DNA of 64,000 bases from Rhizomonospora bruguierae (GTDB lineage: Bacteria > Actinomycetota > Actinomycetes > Mycobacteriales > Micromonosporaceae): the NCBI RefSeq assembly GCF_018397995.1, contig NZ_BBQH01000014.1, positions 1-64,000 on the forward strand, written 5' to 3'. Shown here in pieces: positions 60,234-64,000 of the stretch. Below the pieces are notes generated by a model. That model did no database searches. It saw only the letters and a list, made by a program, of their open reading frames with translations, and had not been told where the DNA came from. The position numbers and the translations under genes were made by a program. Each line of letters begins with the position of its first letter. Positions within the stretch are counted from its first letter, which is position 1.

Positions 60234-61377
60234 GGCCCGCATTCTCGGGATTCACGACACCGAGATCGGCAAGCTCGCGCCGCTCACGACGTGGGACCTC
60301 ATCGGCCAGAGCACGGCGGGTGCGCTCATGGACGCCGCCCTCGACATCGGCGTGCTCGACGGCATCCTCTGCACCGAGCCGATGGTCGGTGGCGCCGCGC
60401 GCCATGCCGTCGCGGTCGCCGAGTACCTCGGGCTCTCCGAGCGGCTGACGGTCTGTGAGACCGTGAAGAACGGTGGGGCCGCGCCACTCTCGGCCCTCGT
60501 CACCGCCTTCGACCTCGTCGAGTCCGGCCGGTGTCAGGCCGTCCTCGTTCTCTCGGTCGACACCGTCCGGACGGGGCAGGACCCGAGCCGCACGCTCGCC
60601 GCCTTCGCCGGGATGCGTCACGCCGTCTGGGAGCAGCCGTTCGGGATGACGACGGTCTCCGCCTACGCCCTCATGGCCGACGCGTACCTGCGAACCTACG
60701 GCCTCGGCCGGGACGACCTCGCGTCGATACCCGTCGAACTGCGGCGCTATGCGATGACTCACCCCGGGGCCCGGCACCGTGAGCCGCTGACCGTCGACGA
60801 GGTCGTCGCGTCCCGCCCGATCAGCACCCCGCTGCGCCTCCTCGAGTGCCCGAGTGTCTCCGACGGCGGCGGGGCCGTCATCGTTGGGCGGCCGTCGATC
60901 GCGGCGAACGGGCGGGTCCGCGGCCGGCTGCTCGGCAGCGGCCGCGGGACGACGCACGACAGCGTCGCATACGCCACCACGCTTGACCGGACCGGCTGCT
61001 CCGTGTCCTCCGGCCGGGCCCTCACCGCCGCGAGCGTCAGCCCGGCCGACATCGACTTCGCCATGCTCTACGACAGCTACTCGATCGCCGTCGCCCTCCA
61101 GCTCGAGGAGATCGGCTTCTGCCCCCCGGGCCAGGCCCCGGCCTTCGTCGCCGAGGGCGGCCTCCGCCTCGATGGTCCGACCCCGGTCAACATGCACGGC
61201 GGACTGCTCTCGCACGGCCACTGCGGGTCCGCGGCCGGCATTCAGCACATCACCGAGGCGGTCCGCCAGTTCCGTGGCGAGGCCGTCAACCAGGTGCCGA
61301 GCCCGGAACTGGCCCTTCTTCATGGGGAAGGCGGTGTTCTGTCAACGAACTGCACCGCCGTCCTCGCCGTCGACTGA
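60217..61377 (+). CDS. Thiolase-fold protein without nucleophilic Cys, Ltp2 aldolase-like
   Basis: A 386-residue thiolase-superfamily protein. The position of the thiolase nucleophile (N-A-C-A-S-G in active thiolases) reads VKNGGAAPLS, with no Cys. The C-terminal part LYDSYSIAVALQLEEIGFC, PVNMHGGLLSHGHC and AVRQFRGEAVNQV follows the pattern of Ltp2-type lipid-transfer proteins, which act as retro-aldolases on acyl-CoA together with a DUF35 partner. A carbon-carbon cleaving aldolase role is therefore favoured over thiolysis. The GTG at 60217 overlaps the DUF35 gene; GTG at 60226 is also possible. Confidence 0.85.
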   Translation: MAPVHEARILGIHDTEIGKLAPLTTWDLIGQSTAGALMDAALDIGVLDGILCTEPMVGGAARHAVAVAEYLGLSERLTVCETVKNGGAAPLSALVTAFDLVESGRCQAVLVLSVDTVRTGQDPSRTLAAFAGMRHAVWEQPFGMTTVSAYALMADAYLRTYGLGRDDLASIPVELRRYAMTHPGARHREPLTVDEVVASRPISTPLRLLECPSVSDGGGAVIVGRPSIAANGRVRGRLLGSGRGTTHDSVAYATTLDRTGCSVSSGRALTAASVSPADIDFAMLYDSYSIAVALQLEEIGFCPPGQAPAFVAEGGLRLDGPTPVNMHGGLLSHGHCGSAAGIQHITEAVRQFRGEAVNQVPSPELALLHGEGGVLSTNCTAVLAVD

Positions 61378-61419
61378 CGGGCCTCGGATGCGAGCGACGC
61401 CCGCCGCGCCGGGCCCGTT

Positions 61420-61437
61420 CCGGTCGGGGCCGACCGG
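61420..61437. terminator. Hairpin between convergent genes
   Basis: CCGGTCGG (61420-61427) and CCGACCGG (61430-61437) are perfect complements with a very short loop, so only about 6-7 pairs can form. It lies in the 63-base gap between the thiolase-fold gene and the convergent cyclase gene and may terminate both. Confidence 0.45.
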
Positions 61438-61440
61438 GGC

Positions 61441-62280
61441 TCAGCGGGCCGAGGTGAGGGCGAGCGGCCGGACCGGGGCTCCCGTCGCACCGGTGAGGTG
61501 CAGTGGCGAGAGAACGAGGACGAACTCGTAGACGCGCTCGGCCGCGAGCCGATCGAGGTCGAGCGTTTCGATGATGTTGATCCCGTTGTCCACCAGGAGG
61601 ATCCGGTGCACCGGAAGGCTCGCGTGACCGACGCCCGCAGGGATGTGCTCGAAGGCGATCGTGTCGGACCCGGCGGCTCGCACCTCCCGACCGGCGAGCC
61701 ACTCCGCGGCGTCTGCGTCCGGCCCCGGCACGCCCGTCGCCGCTCCGATGTAGCGGTCGTGGTCGTCCCAGTGCGACCCCCAGCCCGTCCTTACGAGGAC
61801 GACGTCGCCGGCGCCGATCCGCGTCCGTTGGCGGGCGGCCGCGGCTGCGAGGTCGTTGGCCGTCACGGCGTAAGCCGCCGGGCACGCCGCGACACCGAGC
61901 AGCCCCGGGATGTCGAGCAGCACCGCCCGACCGACGAAGGGGGCGAAGTCCTGCACGCCACCGCGTTCGAAACGTCCGCCGATCTGCTCGGCCGCGGCGT
62001 CGTGTCCACCGTGGAGCAGTCCGTTGTGGGAGATGTGGGCGAGCGCGTCGATGTGGGTCCCGACGTGCGTTCCGAGGACGATCAGGTCGTTCGCCGCGGA
62101 GCCGCCGTCGGCCCGGACCACATCACCGTGGCGGCGCTGCAGCGTGTGCGTGTAGGCCGCGTGGTTGGGCGACTTCGGCATGCCAACGGCGTATGGCCGT
62201 CCGAGGTCGATGACCCTGACACCCTGACCGACAACCTCCACCAGCGCGTCGGCGCCGCCCGCGGGCTCGTGATTGGTCAT
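61441..62280 (-). CDS. Cyclase-family metal-dependent hydrolase
   Basis: A 279-residue protein with the complete metal motif GTHVGTHIDALAH (residues about 71-83). DVVLVRTGWGSHW and the C-terminal VYEFVLVLSPLHLTGATGAP block are characteristic of kynurenine formamidase-like cyclase hydrolases. It is distinct from the cyclase at 44870, which has a degraded first His. The ATG at 62280 follows GGAAGGGGG. It is divergent from the CitE-like gene across 113 bases, suggesting co-control. Confidence 0.88.
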   Translation of the reverse strand: MTNHEPAGGADALVEVVGQGVRVIDLGRPYAVGMPKSPNHAAYTHTLQRRHGDVVRADGGSAANDLIVLGTHVGTHIDALAHISHNGLLHGGHDAAAEQIGGRFERGGVQDFAPFVGRAVLLDIPGLLGVAACPAAYAVTANDLAAAAARQRTRIGAGDVVLVRTGWGSHWDDHDRYIGAATGVPGPDADAAEWLAGREVRAAGSDTIAFEHIPAGVGHASLPVHRILLVDNGINIIETLDLDRLAAERVYEFVLVLSPLHLTGATGAPVRPLALTSAR

Positions 62281-62393
62281 CTCGCTGACCCCCTTCCTTT
62301 CCGATGCTGCTCATGCACGCCTGCGATCGACGGTTCAAACCGCGTCGACTCCAGGCGGCAACCTCCCCGACCACCGAACGAGAGGAACAACTC

Positions 62394-63275
62394 ATGACCG
62401 CCACGAGGGCTCGCAGCTACCTCTACGTCCCCGGCGACAACGCGCAGATGCTCGCCGGGGCCCCCGGGCGCGGTGCGGATGCGCTCATCGTCGACCTCGA
62501 GGACGCCGTCGCCCCGAGCGCGAAGGACGACGCCCTCGCGGTGACCCGTGCCTTCCTCGCGACCGCGGCCGGGATGGTGGACCCCGGGGTCGAGCTGTGG
62601 GTCCGAACCCACGACGCCGACCTCACCGGTCAGCTCGCCGCGGTCGTCTGCCCGGCCCTGACGGGAATCGTGCTGCCCAAGGCGGACGTTGAGCGGGCTT
62701 CCGAGCTCGACGACGCACTTGCCGTCGCCGAGGCCGCGGCCGGACTGCAGACGGGTCGGACACCGGTCATCGGTCTCGTCGAGACTGCCCGGACCCTGCG
62801 CCGGATCGATGCGCTCGCCGAGGCCCCGCGGGTCATCCGGCTTGGGATGGGCGAGGTCGACCTGCGGGCCGACCTCGGGGTCACCGTTTCCGAGGGTGAG
62901 CCTGAGCTGCTCTTCGCCCGGTCGGCCGTCGTCACCGCCTCGGCCGCCGCCGGGCTCCTCGCGCCGGTCGCGCCGTCGTCGACGGATTTCCGTGACGTGG
63001 TGGCCCTGCGTGCCTCGACCGAGCGGCTCGTCCGGCTCGGTTTTCGCGCCCGCACGGCGATTCACCCCGCTCAGGTGGCGGTCATCAACGACGCGCTGAC
63101 GCCGACGGCGGAGCGCGTGGCGTGGGCCGAGCAGATCATTGCCTCCTTCGCATCGGCGACGGCGCAGAGCCGCGGAGCGGTCGTCGACCACGAGGGCCGG
63201 ATGCTCGATGTGGCCGTCGTGCGGTCCGCCCAGGACATCCTGCGGCGGACGGGTGGGGACCGTGGCAGGGCCTGA
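62394..63275 (+). CDS. HpcH/HpaI-type aldolase, CitE-like acyl-CoA lyase
   Basis: A 293-residue TIM-barrel lyase. RSYLYVPGDNAQML is the family N-terminus. Mg-binding acidic residues lie in IVDLEDAVAPSAK and VIGLVETART, with Arg/Asp in MGEVDLRADLG, and FRARTAIHPAQVAVI is the CitE-type C-terminal block. Relatives cleave or form malyl-, citramalyl- or methylmalyl-CoA. With the CoA-transferases it gives a second possible carbon-carbon cleavage step. The ATG at 62394 follows GAGAGGAA. Confidence 0.9.
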   Translation: MTATRARSYLYVPGDNAQMLAGAPGRGADALIVDLEDAVAPSAKDDALAVTRAFLATAAGMVDPGVELWVRTHDADLTGQLAAVVCPALTGIVLPKADVERASELDDALAVAEAAAGLQTGRTPVIGLVETARTLRRIDALAEAPRVIRLGMGEVDLRADLGVTVSEGEPELLFARSAVVTASAAAGLLAPVAPSSTDFRDVVALRASTERLVRLGFRARTAIHPAQVAVINDALTPTAERVAWAEQIIASFASATAQSRGAVVDHEGRMLDVAVVRSAQDILRRTGGDRGRA

Positions 63276-63310
63276 CCGGCCGTGGCCCCCGTGATCGCCA
63301 GCGTCGTGGG

Positions 63311-64000
63311 TCAACGGGCCACCCCGCGGGCCCGCAGGCCCTCCACGGCCTCGGCCTCGATGAGCCCGTCGGTGAGGACCGCGTCGGTGTCCGCACCGAG
63401 GGGCCGGCCGGTGAAGCGGATCCGTCCCGGTGTCCCACCCATCCGCCACATGACGTTCTGCATCCGCATCGGCCCGAAGTCGGGATCGTCAACGCTGGTG
63501 ATGAGCTGCAGCGCCTCGACCTGGGGGTCGGCGAGGAGTTCGGACGGGGCGTACACGGCAGCCGCGGCGGCACCGGCCCGCTCGAACTCGGCGAGGACAA
63601 CGTCCCGGGTCCGCTCACCGATCCACCGTCCGACGAGGTCGTCGAGCTCGTCCGCGTGCTCAGCGCGCTGGCCGCCGGTCGCGAACCACGGTTCGCGGGC
63701 CGTCTCCGGGCTGCCGACGAGTTCCATGACCCGCTCGGCGATCGCCGTTGCGCTCGTCGAGATGGCGACCCAGTGCCCGTCGCTCGTCCGGTACGTGTTT
63801 CGGGGAGCGTTGTTGGCCGTCCGGTTTCCGGTCCGCTGCTGGTCGACCCCGAGCTGGTCGGCGTAGAGGACGCCCGGGCCGACGGCCGTCATGATCGGGG
63901 ATAGCAGGTCGAGGTCGATCTCCTGGCCGTGCCCGGAACGTTCCCGGTGGTACAGCGCCATCGACACGGCGGCGGCTCCGGCGATCCCGGCGATCGAATC
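63311..64000 (-). CDS. Class III (CaiB/BaiF) CoA-transferase, 3' part (cut by window end)
   Basis: The last 229 residues of a third CaiB-like CoA-transferase. The conserved catalytic Asp lies in SGHGQEIDLDLL. TYRTSDGHWVAISTSATAIAERVM and FTGRPLGADTDAVL are family blocks. The start lies beyond base 64000. It is convergent with the CitE-like gene and is not adjacent to the other two CoA-transferases, so it probably acts alone, for example activating the acid that feeds the lyase. Confidence 0.9.
   Translation of the reverse strand, partial: DSIAGIAGAAAVSMALYHRERSGHGQEIDLDLLSPIMTAVGPGVLYADQLGVDQQRTGNRTANNAPRNTYRTSDGHWVAISTSATAIAERVMELVGSPETAREPWFATGGQRAEHADELDDLVGRWIGERTRDVVLAEFERAGAAAAAVYAPSELLADPQVEALQLITSVDDPDFGPMRMQNVMWRMGGTPGRIRFTGRPLGADTDAVLTDGLIEAEAVEGLRARGVAR

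Noticed and set aside
57206-61377. Anaerobic benzylsuccinate (bbs) operon
   Set aside because: CoA-transferase pair, DUF35 and thiolase-fold proteins recall bbs genes, but no acyl-CoA dehydrogenase or enoyl-CoA hydratase is present and the thiolase nucleophile is missing.
1-64000. tRNA, rRNA, CRISPR arrays, prophage or transposase genes
   Set aside because: None recognised on either strand; the only mobile-element trace is the group II intron remnant at the left end.

Overview
The window is GC-rich actinomycete DNA, with frequent GTG and TTG starts, many 4-base ATGA/GTGA gene overlaps and IdeR/DmdR1-type iron boxes. The families present (XRE/DUF6545/ImmA module, HlyD-MacB-two-component set, FCD, PucR, LacI and IclR regulators) fit a Micromonosporaceae- or Streptomyces-like soil bacterium. 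The genus is a guess from family composition only. I see no tRNA, rRNA, CRISPR array or intact transposase.

Region 1 (1-5.4 kb) is a worn accessory zone. It holds a decayed group II intron end, then a small module of XRE regulator, multi-pass membrane protein, ImmA/IrrE metalloprotease and PAP2-like membrane protein. A Ser/Thr kinase pseudogene with an internal deletion and a frameshift follows.

Region 2 (5.5-17.8 kb, minus strand) is a defence island transcribed as one block. In order it encodes an HTH-N6-methyltransferase-half-HsdS fusion, hsdM, hsdS, an AIPR protein, an AAA ATPase and hsdR. A 43-codon tail of an older hsdS survives between the AIPR and ATPase genes. This suggests that an hsdS-AIPR cassette replaced the original specificity subunit.

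Region 3 (17.9-25.5 kb) is an iron locus. An asymmetric heterodimeric ABC exporter-type pair runs on the plus strand, and a ferric-siderophore importer (lipoprotein, two permeases, ATPase) runs on the minus strand. Both operons are preceded by iron-box-like sites.

Region 4 (25.5-35.1 kb) carries a lipoprotein, MacB-type permease, ATPase and HlyD-like adaptor divergent from a response regulator and sensor kinase, followed by a large secreted subtilisin-like protease.

Region 5 (35.4-64 kb) is a catabolic island. It has a ribose-type ABC importer, several dehydrogenases (two SDR, MDR, Gfo/Idh, HIBADH-like, HisD-like), an LVIVD propeller protein, a luciferase-like monooxygenase, a CMD protein, an alpha/beta hydrolase and two cyclase-family hydrolases. 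It also has a rare flavin reductase-FCD regulator fusion. A CoA branch includes a coupled pair of class III CoA-transferases, a DUF35 protein, a thiolase-fold protein lacking the nucleophilic Cys (Ltp2 aldolase-like), a CitE-like lyase and a third CoA-transferase cut by the window end. Two PucR, one LacI and one IclR regulator plus the FCD fusion sit among them. The likely theme is import, oxidation, CoA activation and carbon-carbon cleavage of an unidentified organic acid or glycoside. The substrate cannot be read from the sequence.
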